Shown here: positions 51,124 to 59,774 of the stretch, in pieces
Layout of the letters: each line of letters starts with the position of its first letter
How positions within the stretch are numbered: position 1 is the first letter of the stretch
The notes under the pieces: generated by a model
Told to the model about the DNA's origin: nothing
Seen by the model: the letters and a program-made list of their open reading frames with translations, nothing else
Databases searched by the model: none
Assembly: GCF_009828115.1 (NCBI RefSeq)
Contig: NZ_WTYL01000001.1
Span: 1-64,000, forward strand
Origin: Allopontixanthobacter sediminis
GTDB taxonomy: Bacteria; Pseudomonadota; Alphaproteobacteria; Sphingomonadales; Sphingomonadaceae
Direction: 5' to 3'
Length of the DNA: 64,000 bases
Translations under genes and position numbers: made by a program

Positions 51124-52464
51124 TCATTCGGTTTTTTGAGCCCGATTTTCGCTGAGGGCCAAGGATGGCCGGGGGTTCGACGGGGCAACGCGCCAGACGG
51201 TGTTCGAAACATCGTCGGCTACCAGCAGGGCGTTTCGTTCGGCGTCAAAGGTCACCCCGACCGGCCTGCCGCGCGCGTGCCCGTCTTCTATGAAGCCCGA
51301 CACGAATTCGACGGGATCGCCCGCCGGGCGACCGTTGCGGAAGGGCACGAAAACGACGTTGTAACCGGCAAAGTCGGACCGGTTCCAGCTGCCATGCTGG
51401 CCGATAAAGGCACCTTCGGCAAAGCGCCCGCCAAACCCGCCATCGGTGACAAACGTAAGACCCAGCGCGGCGACGTGCGAGCCGAGCGCGTAGTCGGGAA
51501 CGATGGCTCGGCGCACGAGATCCGGCCGCTGGGGCCGAATTCGCGGATCAACGTTCTGACCCCAGTAACTGTACGGCCAGCCATAGAAACCGCCGTCCTG
51601 CACGGATGTGAGATAATCGGGCACCAACTCGGGCCCCAGCTCGTCGCGTTCGTTGGCGACAGCCCACAGCGCGTTGGTCCACGGGTTGAATGCCAGATCG
51701 GTGGGATTGCGCACACCCGAAGCAAAAATGCGGCTGCGCCCTGTCTCCGGGTCGATTTCCCAGATAACCGCCCGGTCCTCTTCGACAGCCATCCCGCGCT
51801 CGCCGACATTGCTGTTTGAGCCGATCCCGACGTAGAGGCGCGACCCGTCGGGGCTGGCGGTCATCGCCTTGGTCCAGTGGTGATTGATGCGGGCAGGGAG
51901 TTCGGTCACTTTCTCGCCCGGGGAGTCGATTTTTGTGGCCCCCTCGACATACGGAAACCGCACGAGATCGTCCTGGTTGGCAACGTACAGATCGCTGCCG
52001 ATCAGAGCCAATCCGTAAGGCGCATCAAGCCCGTCGATAAACACTGTCTGCAAATCGGTTTGACCATCGCCATCCTCATCTCGCAGCAGGGTAATACGGT
52101 CACCCCCTTTAACCGGGCTCTTGCCCTGGCTCTTGATCAAACCTGCGATGATATCTTTCGGGCGCAACTTCGGCGCGTTGCCGCCGGAACCTTCGGCAAC
52201 CAGAATATCACCGTTGGGCAGGATGATCGTCTGACGGGGAATCTTGAGGTCTTCTGCGATCGCAGTGATGGTGAAGCCCGCAGGTACGGTAGGCAGATCG
52301 TCGCCCCAGCCATCCGGCGTCGCAATATTCATTGCGGGCAGCAGCGAATCCGCCTGCTCGGGCAGCACCGGGTCGGAACCGGTCTGATCGAGGTTTTCGC
52401 TTTCCGGAGCGCAAGCGGCAAGTGCGAAACCAAGCGTGAGGCCAAGGGTGCGGAGATGTGTCAT
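51124..52464 (-). CDS. PQQ-dependent sugar/sorbosone dehydrogenase-like lipoprotein
   Basis: A 446-residue beta-propeller dehydrogenase. A lipoprotein signal ends LGFALAACA (Cys near residue 18). GFTITAIAEDLKIPRQTIILPNGDILVAEG, GLDAPYGLALIGSDLYVANQ, INHHWTKAMTASPDGSRLYV and GVRNPTDLAFNPWTNALWAV mark the soluble-glucose/sorbosone dehydrogenase fold. It would act on the outer face of the inner membrane or in the periplasm. The start overlaps the stop of the DUF2231 membrane protein (ATGA), so the two form one unit: a donor dehydrogenase and a membrane partner. No heme c motif is present. Confidence 0.87.
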   Translation of the reverse strand: MTHLRTLGLTLGFALAACAPESENLDQTGSDPVLPEQADSLLPAMNIATPDGWGDDLPTVPAGFTITAIAEDLKIPRQTIILPNGDILVAEGSGGNAPKLRPKDIIAGLIKSQGKSPVKGGDRITLLRDEDGDGQTDLQTVFIDGLDAPYGLALIGSDLYVANQDDLVRFPYVEGATKIDSPGEKVTELPARINHHWTKAMTASPDGSRLYVGIGSNSNVGERGMAVEEDRAVIWEIDPETGRSRIFASGVRNPTDLAFNPWTNALWAVANERDELGPELVPDYLTSVQDGGFYGWPYSYWGQNVDPRIRPQRPDLVRRAIVPDYALGSHVAALGLTFVTDGGFGGRFAEGAFIGQHGSWNRSDFAGYNVVFVPFRNGRPAGDPVEFVSGFIEDGHARGRPVGVTFDAERNALLVADDVSNTVWRVAPSNPRPSLALSENRAQKTE

Positions 52465-52922
52465 GAACGCTGCTCCCGATGGCTTGTTCGCCAATGCGCA
52501 ATAATGGCGATTAGAATGGCGATCACCGCACATGCGATCGACAGGACAAGGCCGAACGTTCCGACGGAATGCCATCCGTCCTTGGCGTGTTGGAAGGCGT
52601 TGAGTACTCCGGCGACAAAGAGCACAGCGACGAGCACCGTGCAGACAAGCCCACGCCCTCGGCCTCGGAACTTGCCGAAAAACAGACTGAGCAGCGCCGA
52701 GGCTAACAAGAGCCCCGTGAAAACATCCGCGCCCGCGATCAGCCATGACGAGAAATTGCTCCACTGGATTTCGGCGGTGTTCAAATACGCGATGTCCGAT
52801 AACAGTGCGGCCGGGAACAGCGCGACCGGAAAGGCCAGGAGGATCGACTGCACTGGACCCAACAGTGGTGCTGAATGGATGAGGTCGCGTTGGATGCCTG
52901 CTCTCCTGCCTTGCAAATACAA
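52461..52922 (-). CDS. DUF2231-type membrane protein
   Basis: A 153-residue protein with four predicted helices: LGPVQSILLAFPVALFPAAL, WLIAGADVFTGLLLASALLS, LVCTVLVAVLFVAGVL and GLVLSIACAVIAILIAIIA. IHSAPLLGPVQ and EIQWSNFSSWLIAG are DUF2231 marks; the family often accompanies cytochromes and dehydrogenases. No methionine codon occurs in the frame, and the start is a TTG (52922 or 52916), so the N-terminus is uncertain. It is translationally coupled to the PQQ dehydrogenase gene. Confidence 0.72.
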   Translation of the reverse strand: MYLQGRRAGIQRDLIHSAPLLGPVQSILLAFPVALFPAALLSDIAYLNTAEIQWSNFSSWLIAGADVFTGLLLASALLSLFFGKFRGRGRGLVCTVLVAVLFVAGVLNAFQHAKDGWHSVGTFGLVLSIACAVIAILIAIIAHWRTSHREQRS

Positions 52923-53031
52923 TTACAAACAGCTGAAGCGGTGAAGGTTCCCCGATCGCCGCAGGGCGGGACTTGTCGTAGTCGCGGTGGCAAGGAATGA
53001 GCGCGGAGCCGATTGCGCTATTTCTTTCCGA

Positions 53032-53316
53032 TCAACCGAAAAGTGCAGGCAGCAGGTCGAAAGCGATGCCGGCTGCCGCGATGGCGATACCGAGACCCGG
53101 AATTGAGGTTGGCGAGCGAACCCCGCTCCGCCGCCACAGCCATACGAGACCGGCCAAGGCAGCAATGGTCAGAAGCACCGCGATCCACCTTGCGGCGGGC
53201 ATATCCGGGAAGATGCTGCTGGCCGCCCACACTAGCGAGAAATGCGCGGCCCAGATGGCGAGGGCAAGCGTGGGCGTCAGCAGGTCGGTGCTGTTGCGGT
53301 AATCGTTCCTGCTCAC
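53032..53316 (-). CDS. Small membrane protein of the cytochrome oxidase locus
   Basis: A 94-residue protein with three hydrophobic segments: TPTLALAIWAAHFSLVWAAS, IAVLLTIAALAGLVWLW and GLGIAIAAAGIAFDLLPALF. The GTG start overlaps the stop of the fused oxidase subunit (GTGA). It may be a small oxidase subunit (a subunit IV equivalent) or an assembly helper; the sequence itself gives no family. Confidence 0.62.
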   Translation of the reverse strand: MSRNDYRNSTDLLTPTLALAIWAAHFSLVWAASSIFPDMPAARWIAVLLTIAALAGLVWLWRRSGVRSPTSIPGLGIAIAAAGIAFDLLPALFG

Positions 53317-55907
53317 ACCAGCTCTCCCGGAAAAAAGCGCACAACGGCGGCAATCGCGAGGCCTTGCATGGCAGTGTATGATACGAACCGTACAACCACA
53401 TCGAGGGTTACGCTGTTCGGCCCCAGAAGAAGCCCCCTGCCGCTGCGAAAGCCCAGATACAGCGCCATGATTGCGGCGGTGGCGACAGTACATGCCTGGA
53501 ACGACAGCAGTGCGAACACTGTTGCACCTTGCCCGCTGGCTGACGCCACCAAGCCCGCAGCACTCCATCCGGTCCAGTCCCACCAGATTGCTGCCCCCAG
53601 CAGACCCGCAGCAATTGCGGAAGCTAGCCATGGAACCTGCCCGGGGAATTCGCCGCTTTGCTTTGTGGCCATGGATCGGCGCGAAAGCCAGGCCAATCCC
53701 AAGGCACCCACCAACGCTGCCGCTATCCCCGCGGATTGCGAAAGCGGGGGTGCGGCAATCCATACCTCGGGGTGAATGCCGAACAGGTAAAGGTAGCTGA
53801 ACAGGCCCATGAAGACGATCATGCCGAGCACCACCATCAGGGTGCTCAGTGCCCACCAGCTGTGGCTGGTAGGGCCGGTCACGGCGATCGGTACCGTTAT
53901 CCCCCCGCCGATGTCAGCGGTTTGCTGCTGGATCGGTCGATCGGTTTCCCACAGCCAGCGAAGGACGCAGACTACTGCAACAATCCCTCCAAACGCTCCG
54001 AACGCATAGGCCTGCACCGTCAGTGACAGGAAGAAGACGGCGGTGAATACCGCCGCACCGATCGGCCACGGGGATGGGCCGGGCATCAATTGCAGATATT
54101 GCGGTTCGGCATTGATCGGACTGGTGATGATAGTCTCGCGCAGGCCCGTGGCGCTGTTGGGGAGGAAGTAGCGTCCCTCCGCTACATCGTCGCAAATCTC
54201 CGGATCGTCCCACAGCGGTTCACGGCTTTTTACCAGCGGGATCGACCGGGTCGAATAAAGCCCCGTCGGCAGCCATTCGAGCGTTCCGCCGCCATATACG
54301 TTGCCCGCATCATGCTCCGTCGTGAACCGGAAGTTGCGCGCTAGGTCGACAAGGAACAGCAGCACGCCTGCCGCGATAACGAAAGCCCCTACGGTCGATA
54401 CCAGATTGAGCATGTCGAGCCCGCGATCGGGCAGATACGTGTACACGCGGCGCGGCATACCCATGAACCCGGTCAAATGCATCGGCAGGAAGGTGATATG
54501 CAGGCCGCTGAACATTAGCCAGAACACCCAATTGCCTAGGCGTTCGGACAGTGCATTCCGGCTGGTCATTCCGACCCAGTAGTAAAATGCGGCAAACATC
54601 GGGAAGACCATTCCGCCTATCAGGACGTAATGGAGGTGGGCGACCACGAAGTAGGTGTCATGCGCCTGCCAGTCGAAGGGCACCATGCCCAGCATCACGC
54701 CAGTCAAACCGCCCATCACGAAGATGGTAATGCTGCCGACGATGAACAGGGCCGGGGTCGACCAGCGGATCTTTCCCGCCGCAAGCGTGGCGATCCAGCA
54801 GAACACCTGGATACCGGCTGGCAGGGACACGGCCATGCTCGCAGCGCTGAAATAGCCAGTCGAAACACGCGGCATCCCGGTCGCGAACATGTGGTGCGCC
54901 CAGACGCCGAAACTGATGAAGCCGGTCGCCACCAGCGCCAGCACGTTGAGGCGGTAACCGATGAGCGGGGTGCGCGCGACGGCCGCGACCATCATGCTCA
55001 TCAGGCCGGCCGCCGGAAGGAAGATGATGTAGACTTCCGGATGGCCGAAAAACCAGAACAGATGCTGCCACAGCAGCGGATCGCCGCCGCGGGTGGGGTC
55101 GAAGAACGGCCAGTTGAACGCGCGCTCCAGCTCCAGGAGCAGCGTTCCCAAGATGACACTGGGAAAGGCCACGACGATCATCACCGCAAAGACGAGCATT
55201 GCCCAGGCAAACATCGGCATCCGGTCCAGGGTCATCCCCGGGGCCCGGGTGCGCAACACGCCGACAATGATCTCGATCGCTCCCGCAATCGCGCTGATTT
55301 CAATAAAGCCGATACCGAGCAGCCAGAAATCGGTGTTGATTCCGGGGCTATAGGCGATGGACGTCAGCGGCGGATACATGAACCAGCCGCCATCGGGGGC
55401 CAGTCCCACGAACAGCGAAGCGAAGAACGACAGGCCGCCGACGAAATAGGCCCAGAATGCATAGGCTGACAGTCGAGGGAACGGCAGGTCCCGGGCTGCC
55501 AGCATTTGCGGCAACAGCATAATGCCGATCGCTTCCACCATCGGCACGGCGAACAGGAACATCATCACCGTGCCGTGCATGGTGAAGAACTGGTTGTAGG
55601 TTCCCTGCGGCAGAAATTCCTGCAGCGGGGCCGCCAACTGTACGCGCATTCCCAGCGCCAGAATGCCTGCCAGCAAAAAAAAGAGAAACGCCGTGGCAAC
55701 GTAGAGGAAGCCGATGTAATTGTTGTTTACGACCGTCAGGAGGCCCCATCCCTTGGGGTTCTGCCAGATCCGCTCAAGCTCCTTCAATTCGCCTTCCGGC
55801 CGCGGGCGATGAGTTGGAAAAAGCGCGTAAAGATCGTGATCAAAGCCGGTTTCGGAACGACGCCCTTCCATTGCATCGCGCGTGTTCTTCAGTTTGCCGC
55901 CGCTCAT
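53313..55907 (-). CDS. ctaD: Cytochrome c oxidase, fused subunits I and III (caa3 type)
   Basis: An 864-residue fusion. Subunit I covers about residues 45-580: TMHGTVMMFLFAVPM with a heme ligand His, FWFFGHPEVYIIFLPAAG with the CuB/cross-linked His-Tyr motif, and VVAHLHYVLIGGMVFPMF near the other heme ligands. Subunit III-like helices follow from about 650 (WWALSTLMVVLGMIVFMGLF; AGLVASASGQGATVFALL). HPEVY places it among A-type aa3 oxidases. It reduces oxygen to water and pumps protons at the inner membrane. The ATG overlaps the ctaC stop (ATGA). I+III fusions are known in caa3 oxidases. Confidence 0.94.
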   Translation of the reverse strand: MSGGKLKNTRDAMEGRRSETGFDHDLYALFPTHRPRPEGELKELERIWQNPKGWGLLTVVNNNYIGFLYVATAFLFFLLAGILALGMRVQLAAPLQEFLPQGTYNQFFTMHGTVMMFLFAVPMVEAIGIMLLPQMLAARDLPFPRLSAYAFWAYFVGGLSFFASLFVGLAPDGGWFMYPPLTSIAYSPGINTDFWLLGIGFIEISAIAGAIEIIVGVLRTRAPGMTLDRMPMFAWAMLVFAVMIVVAFPSVILGTLLLELERAFNWPFFDPTRGGDPLLWQHLFWFFGHPEVYIIFLPAAGLMSMMVAAVARTPLIGYRLNVLALVATGFISFGVWAHHMFATGMPRVSTGYFSAASMAVSLPAGIQVFCWIATLAAGKIRWSTPALFIVGSITIFVMGGLTGVMLGMVPFDWQAHDTYFVVAHLHYVLIGGMVFPMFAAFYYWVGMTSRNALSERLGNWVFWLMFSGLHITFLPMHLTGFMGMPRRVYTYLPDRGLDMLNLVSTVGAFVIAAGVLLFLVDLARNFRFTTEHDAGNVYGGGTLEWLPTGLYSTRSIPLVKSREPLWDDPEICDDVAEGRYFLPNSATGLRETIITSPINAEPQYLQLMPGPSPWPIGAAVFTAVFFLSLTVQAYAFGAFGGIVAVVCVLRWLWETDRPIQQQTADIGGGITVPIAVTGPTSHSWWALSTLMVVLGMIVFMGLFSYLYLFGIHPEVWIAAPPLSQSAGIAAALVGALGLAWLSRRSMATKQSGEFPGQVPWLASAIAAGLLGAAIWWDWTGWSAAGLVASASGQGATVFALLSFQACTVATAAIMALYLGFRSGRGLLLGPNSVTLDVVVRFVSYTAMQGLAIAAVVRFFPGELV

Positions 55908-56929
55908 TTTTGCTGCTCGAGCCAGATGGCGATGGCTTCGAGTTCGTCGGCGGATAGCATGTCGTAATTGGGCATACGGTTGCCTGGTTTGATCGACTGA
56001 CTGTTGCCGATCCAGCCCATCATGGTCCCGCGATTGTTTGGCAATATTCCTGCACCCAGCGAGAGGCGGTTGCCAACATGCGTCAAATCCGGGCCGGCGA
56101 GGCCGTTGGCCTCGGTACCTGCAACACGGTGGCAAGCGGCACAACCGCTGTTCATGAACAGTTGCCGACCGTCGAGCGGATTGAGGTCCGGGGGCGTCGC
56201 TGGGTTACTGGCAAGGACAACTGTCTCGCCCGGCACATCCTGGTCCGCAATTCCCGGCAAGGACCGCGTCCGGTCCTTCCACCATTCCCGCCATTCCGAG
56301 GAGCCATGAGCGACCGTCACGAAGCCCATAAGCGCGTGAGGGCCCCCGCAATATTCGGCGCAAATACCGCCGAAGCGGCCAGCCTTGTCGGCCTGTACCA
56401 ACAGTTCGTTGACCCTGCCGGGGATCATGTCTTCCTTGCCGGAAAGGTTTGGCACCCAGAAGCTGTGGATCACGTCTGCACTCGCCAGTTCGATCACCAC
56501 CGGTTCCCCCACCGGAAGATGCAGTTCGTTCGAGTCACGCAGAACAACGTTTCCAGCGCTGTCGAGATATTCGACATCGAACCACCACATGTGGCCCGTG
56601 ACGCGGACCCGCATTTCGTCGCCTGTCGGGGTCTTGGTGAGTGAGGCGGTCAGGGCGAGACCCCAGACAAGCAGTATGGTTAGCACAATGCCCGGAAACG
56701 CAATTCCGCCTATCCAGACGGCGCGCTCCCCTCCCAGCTTGGACTTGGTCCGTTTAGACCCATTGACGGCAAGATAAACCGCCGCGACCACTATCAAGGT
56801 TACGATTACACCCAGTCCGAACAATACCCACGCAAGAGTGGTGACACTGTCGGCGTATGGCCCGGCGGGATCGAGCACTGGCGGCGGCCAGCCCCACCAG
56901 GCATCGAAGGCGCTCCCCGCTTCAACCAT
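55904..56929 (-). CDS. ctaC: Cytochrome c oxidase subunit II with C-terminal cytochrome c (caa3 type)
   Basis: A 341-residue protein. Two N-terminal helices (SVTTLAWVLFGLGVIVTLIV; IGGIAFPGIVLTILLVWGLA) precede the CuA domain, with HSFWVPNLSGKEDMIPGR and the CuA ligands in CAEYCGGPHALM. A cytochrome c domain follows with GCAACH, NRMPNYDMLSADEL carrying the Met ligand. Subunit II with its own heme defines the caa3 type. ATG 56929 overlaps the stop of the preceding cytochrome gene (ATGGTTGA); ATG 56941 is an alternative. Confidence 0.93.
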   Translation of the reverse strand: MVEAGSAFDAWWGWPPPVLDPAGPYADSVTTLAWVLFGLGVIVTLIVVAAVYLAVNGSKRTKSKLGGERAVWIGGIAFPGIVLTILLVWGLALTASLTKTPTGDEMRVRVTGHMWWFDVEYLDSAGNVVLRDSNELHLPVGEPVVIELASADVIHSFWVPNLSGKEDMIPGRVNELLVQADKAGRFGGICAEYCGGPHALMGFVTVAHGSSEWREWWKDRTRSLPGIADQDVPGETVVLASNPATPPDLNPLDGRQLFMNSGCAACHRVAGTEANGLAGPDLTHVGNRLSLGAGILPNNRGTMMGWIGNSQSIKPGNRMPNYDMLSADELEAIAIWLEQQK

Positions 56930-57326
56930 CGTCGAGCCCATGCAGATACGCAGCGACGTCCCGGGCTTCCGCAACGGAAAGCGGCATGGCCGGCATCGGC
57001 GAGCCGGGCTTCGCGAGCGGAGCATTGCGGACGAATGCCGCCAGGTTTGTCGGGGTGTTGGGCAATTGGCCTGCGATCGGGCCGAAATCGTCGAATCCTC
57101 GCAGGGAGGGGCCGGCATTTCCTTCGGGCCAGCCGACGCCGGGAATCTCGTGGCACGCGCCACAGCCGACCCGCTCGATTACTTCAAGACCGTGACGGGC
57201 ATCTGCAGGATCGGAAACATAGCGGGATTCGGGCGGCGCCTTACACGCATCCAGCCCGGCGCAAAGCGCTATGGCCGTGCCCAGGGTCATGGCGCGCCGG
57301 GGCCCGAGGGCGAGGTTTCCCATCAT
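56922..57326 (-). CDS. Cytochrome c, probable lipoprotein
   Basis: A 134-residue monoheme cytochrome with a signal and lipobox-like end (TAIALCAGLDAC, Cys near residue 28). GCGACHEIPGVGWPEG is the heme site, and PGSPMPAMPLSVAEARDVAAYLHG holds the likely Met ligand and class I end. It is the first gene of the oxidase operon and feeds electrons to the caa3 enzyme, or is its subunit. Only 42 bases separate it from the divergent diheme cytochrome gene, so both promoters must overlap. Confidence 0.87.
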   Translation of the reverse strand: MMGNLALGPRRAMTLGTAIALCAGLDACKAPPESRYVSDPADARHGLEVIERVGCGACHEIPGVGWPEGNAGPSLRGFDDFGPIAGQLPNTPTNLAAFVRNAPLAKPGSPMPAMPLSVAEARDVAAYLHGLDDG

Positions 57327-57368
57327 GTATTGGGGAACCTTCGCTGAGCGGGACCGGTTCCCGACTTG

Positions 57369-58085
57369 ATGATCAAAGCGCCTTTAACTCCGATTTGCCT
57401 ATCCGGATGCCTGATATTAACGGCGTGCGGCCAGGGCCATTCGGTGCCGGAAATATGGGAGGATAACGGCGAGATCATCGCTCTCGGTGGCGGAGATGCG
57501 GGTGCACGCGGAGCGTGCGCTACCTGTCACGGCCTGAGCGGAGAGGGTGACGGCAACCTCGTTCCGCGGCTGGCAGGGCTCAACGCCGGATACTTCGCAC
57601 GGCAAATGGAATATTTCGCCGAAGGACAGCGGCGTCATCCGCAGATGGCCTGGATCGCTGGCCGTCTCGATTGGTCGGCCCGGCAGAAGGTAGCGGTTTA
57701 CTACAGCGAAATGCCGGTCCCTGAAGGATCTGGGAGTTCGATAGAATGCGGCGAGATCGAACTGTACCAGCAAGGCGATCCGGCGCGCGGCTTACCTTCT
57801 TGCGCGAGTTGCCACGGCGAGGACGGGGCGGGGGTAGGCCAGGGAAACCCGCCACTTGCGCAGCAACCGGCTCCGTATCTGGAAAAGCAGCTCAAGTTGT
57901 GGGCGGAGGGTGAACGCTACGGCGATCCGAACAACGCAATGACGCGCATCAGCCGGCTTTTGACGGAGAATGAAATGAAGGGTTTGGCGAATTATAGTTC
58001 GGCCCTTCCGGATGCGAATGCGTATCCGGGACCTCCGGAAGCATGCCTTCCAGCACGTCGTCCTGATCCCAGAAATGGTGCTTGA
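57369..58085 (+). CDS. Diheme cytochrome c (c4-like), predicted lipoprotein
   Basis: A 238-residue lipoprotein (CLILTACGQG) with two cytochrome domains. Heme sites are ACATCHGLSGEGDG near residue 50 and SCASCHGEDGAGVG near 141; the second domain is followed by NAMTRISRLLTENEMKGLANY. Such c4-type proteins shuttle electrons to terminal oxidases in the periplasm. The family pattern ends near YSSALP, leaving a 25-residue extra tail. That tail lies over the convergent b561-type gene, with which the frame overlaps for 137 bases. Confidence 0.87.
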   Translation: MIKAPLTPICLSGCLILTACGQGHSVPEIWEDNGEIIALGGGDAGARGACATCHGLSGEGDGNLVPRLAGLNAGYFARQMEYFAEGQRRHPQMAWIAGRLDWSARQKVAVYYSEMPVPEGSGSSIECGEIELYQQGDPARGLPSCASCHGEDGAGVGQGNPPLAQQPAPYLEKQLKLWAEGERYGDPNNAMTRISRLLTENEMKGLANYSSALPDANAYPGPPEACLPARRPDPRNGA

Positions 58086-58629
58086 TAGCGGCAATGGCAT
58101 GCGCCGGTACAAGCAGCGCCAGAATGATTACCCCCGCCACATGCACATCGATAGCCGTTTCGAGCACCCGGAATTGCCATTCACTGGACAGCGTGTGGAA
58201 CGGCATGGCTGGCACCGGTACGATACCGGCGAGGTGCAGATCGCGCGCTGGCTGGATCGCAGACCATGCCATCCACCCCGAAAGCGGCAGAATAGCGAAC
58301 AAGGCGTAAAAGACGGCGTGGATCGAATGCGCGGCGGTCGAGCGCCAGCCTTGGTTGTCGGCCTCGTTCACCGGGCCGGGGACGATCAGGCGCCATAGCA
58401 GTCGCAATGCGCCAAGCAGCAGCAAGGTGAGCCCTATTTCGGAATGCAGCTTGTAGGCATCCAGCTTGTCCGCCCCCATGAGATATCGCTGTATCATCCA
58501 TCCCGATCCGAGTTGAAAGACAACGACAGCCGCCATAACCCAGTGAAACGTGACGCCGACAGGGGTGTATTTTCCTCGCTCGCGGTAACTGACCGACCAT
58601 TCCTGCCATTGCTGGATCCACGGTTTCAT
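57949..58629 (-). CDS. Cytochrome b561-family membrane protein
   Basis: A 226-residue membrane protein with four helices. RGKYTPVGVTFHWVMAAVVV, YKLHSEIGLTLLLLGALRLL, STAAHSIHAVFYALFAILPL and DVHVAGVIILALLVPAHAIA carry conserved His residues for two hemes b. The end (DVLEGMLPEVPDTHSHPEGP) is hydrophilic. It passes electrons between quinol and periplasmic carriers. It overlaps the ctaG stop by four bases (ATGA), so both belong to the minus-strand set. The C-terminus overlaps the diheme cytochrome gene by 137 bases, tail to tail. Confidence 0.85.
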   Translation of the reverse strand: MKPWIQQWQEWSVSYRERGKYTPVGVTFHWVMAAVVVFQLGSGWMIQRYLMGADKLDAYKLHSEIGLTLLLLGALRLLWRLIVPGPVNEADNQGWRSTAAHSIHAVFYALFAILPLSGWMAWSAIQPARDLHLAGIVPVPAMPFHTLSSEWQFRVLETAIDVHVAGVIILALLVPAHAIAAIKHHFWDQDDVLEGMLPEVPDTHSHPEGPNYNSPNPSFHSPSKAG

Positions 58630-59351
58630 CGTACGCGGACCGCACCAAGCGAGCGGTAGAGCACCGTCATCGCGGCGAGGAGGTAGACGGCCGAAGCAGG
58701 GCCCCACATGATTAATCCGGCGATTTGCTGGTCTTCGAGAGGAGACCATCCCCACAACTGCGTCGTCAGTGCGTGGGGCGTATAGTACGCTCGGTCGGCG
58801 AAGACGAGCAGCGCTCCGAGTGCGCCCATCTGGACCATCGTTGCCAGCAGCGCGGCGGTTGCGCTAGCGGCAGTCGCCTGCCGCAGCCGTGCCCACCAGA
58901 TCGCCGAAGTTGCGGTCATGCTGGCCTGCATGATCCAGAACACGGCGTCGCTGGATAACGCTGCGGAATACAGCGACGGGACATGCCATACCCAAAATAT
59001 GAGGGCCTGCAGAAGAGTGAGCTGGGAAAGCGAAAGAACCAGGTTACGCTGGTGCAGCCGAAGTGCCTCCACGAGAAGTGGCGCCAGTATCAGGCCTAAG
59101 CCGATATGGTGAATGGCACGTGCAGTAAATAACGCCGATCCAAGCGCACAGAACGGCGAGACGAAGAGTAATAACGCCGCGAAGGCTGCGGCATAGTGGG
59201 CGTTCATCCGTTGCGGCGCCAGCAGGCGACCGCAAAGAAGTCCCAGCGCGACGACCGCCAGCACTACGGGATCGAAATTCCATTGCGCGAACCATCCCGA
59301 AGGCGCCGGGGCGGCACCGCAATAAGGCAACCATTGTGTTGCGGACGGCAT
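58626..59351 (-). CDS. ctaG: Cytochrome c oxidase assembly factor CtaG (caa3 type)
   Basis: A 241-residue protein with about seven helices, matching the CtaG assembly factors of caa3 oxidases: WNFDPVVLAVVALGLLCGRL, ALFTARAIHHIGLGLILAPL, FWVWHVPSLYSAAL, and ALTTQLWGWSPLEDQQIAGL near the C-terminus. It helps insert copper into the oxidase at the inner membrane. The small-protein, I+III, II, cytochrome, b561 and CtaG genes together make a complete respiratory unit. A promoter must lie in 59352-59774. Confidence 0.87.
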   Translation of the reverse strand: MPSATQWLPYCGAAPAPSGWFAQWNFDPVVLAVVALGLLCGRLLAPQRMNAHYAAAFAALLLFVSPFCALGSALFTARAIHHIGLGLILAPLLVEALRLHQRNLVLSLSQLTLLQALIFWVWHVPSLYSAALSSDAVFWIMQASMTATSAIWWARLRQATAASATAALLATMVQMGALGALLVFADRAYYTPHALTTQLWGWSPLEDQQIAGLIMWGPASAVYLLAAMTVLYRSLGAVRVR

Positions 59352-59774
59352 TACGGCCTCTCTTGCATTACGACAATGTTACGCACAGCACCTATGCCGG
59401 TTCCGCCAGACGTGGGCTTTGAGGACGCAGTCGAGGACGCGAAACCTTCTCGCGGTGGCGAGCGGCAAGACCGCACGCAAAGCAAAAGAGCCGTGAGACG
59501 CCAGGGATTGGCGAACGAGAGCGGTGCGGGATCCAGCGATCGCATCAGATCGGTGTTTGGCCAAGCCGCGATTAAGCAGGCGAAGTGTATTCCCCCGGTC
59601 TTGCAACAATCGAACAGGTTTCGTCGCCGCCGCTGCTTTGCCCATCTACTTGCAAAGGTTATTAATAAAGGTTTAGACTTAACGCAAACCAGGCTATACT
59701 ATGTCATCCGCGGGTCAGTATTTACGAACCGAGGGCTGAGGGACCGGAACGCGCTCCCCGCTGCGGGAGATGTC
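59352..59774. other. Intergenic region between ctaG and the Crp/Fnr gene
   Basis: About 420 bases with no believable gene. It contains a good plus-strand promoter for the regulator (59673-59700), and must hold the promoter of ctaG on the other strand. No inverted repeat typical of a Crp/Fnr box (TTGAT-N4-ATCAA) was seen. Confidence 0.5.
59673..59700 (+). promoter_or_regulatory. Predicted sigma70-type promoter of the Crp/Fnr gene
   Basis: TTAGAC and TATACT are separated by 16 bases, in an AT-rich window. The -10 box ends 74 bases before the regulator's ATG, leaving room for a 5' leader. Confidence 0.5.

Noticed and set aside
52921-52937. AATTACAAACAGCTGAAG as an operator copy
   Set aside because: It resembles half of copy 1 only, without the CATG core, and lies far from the catabolic genes.
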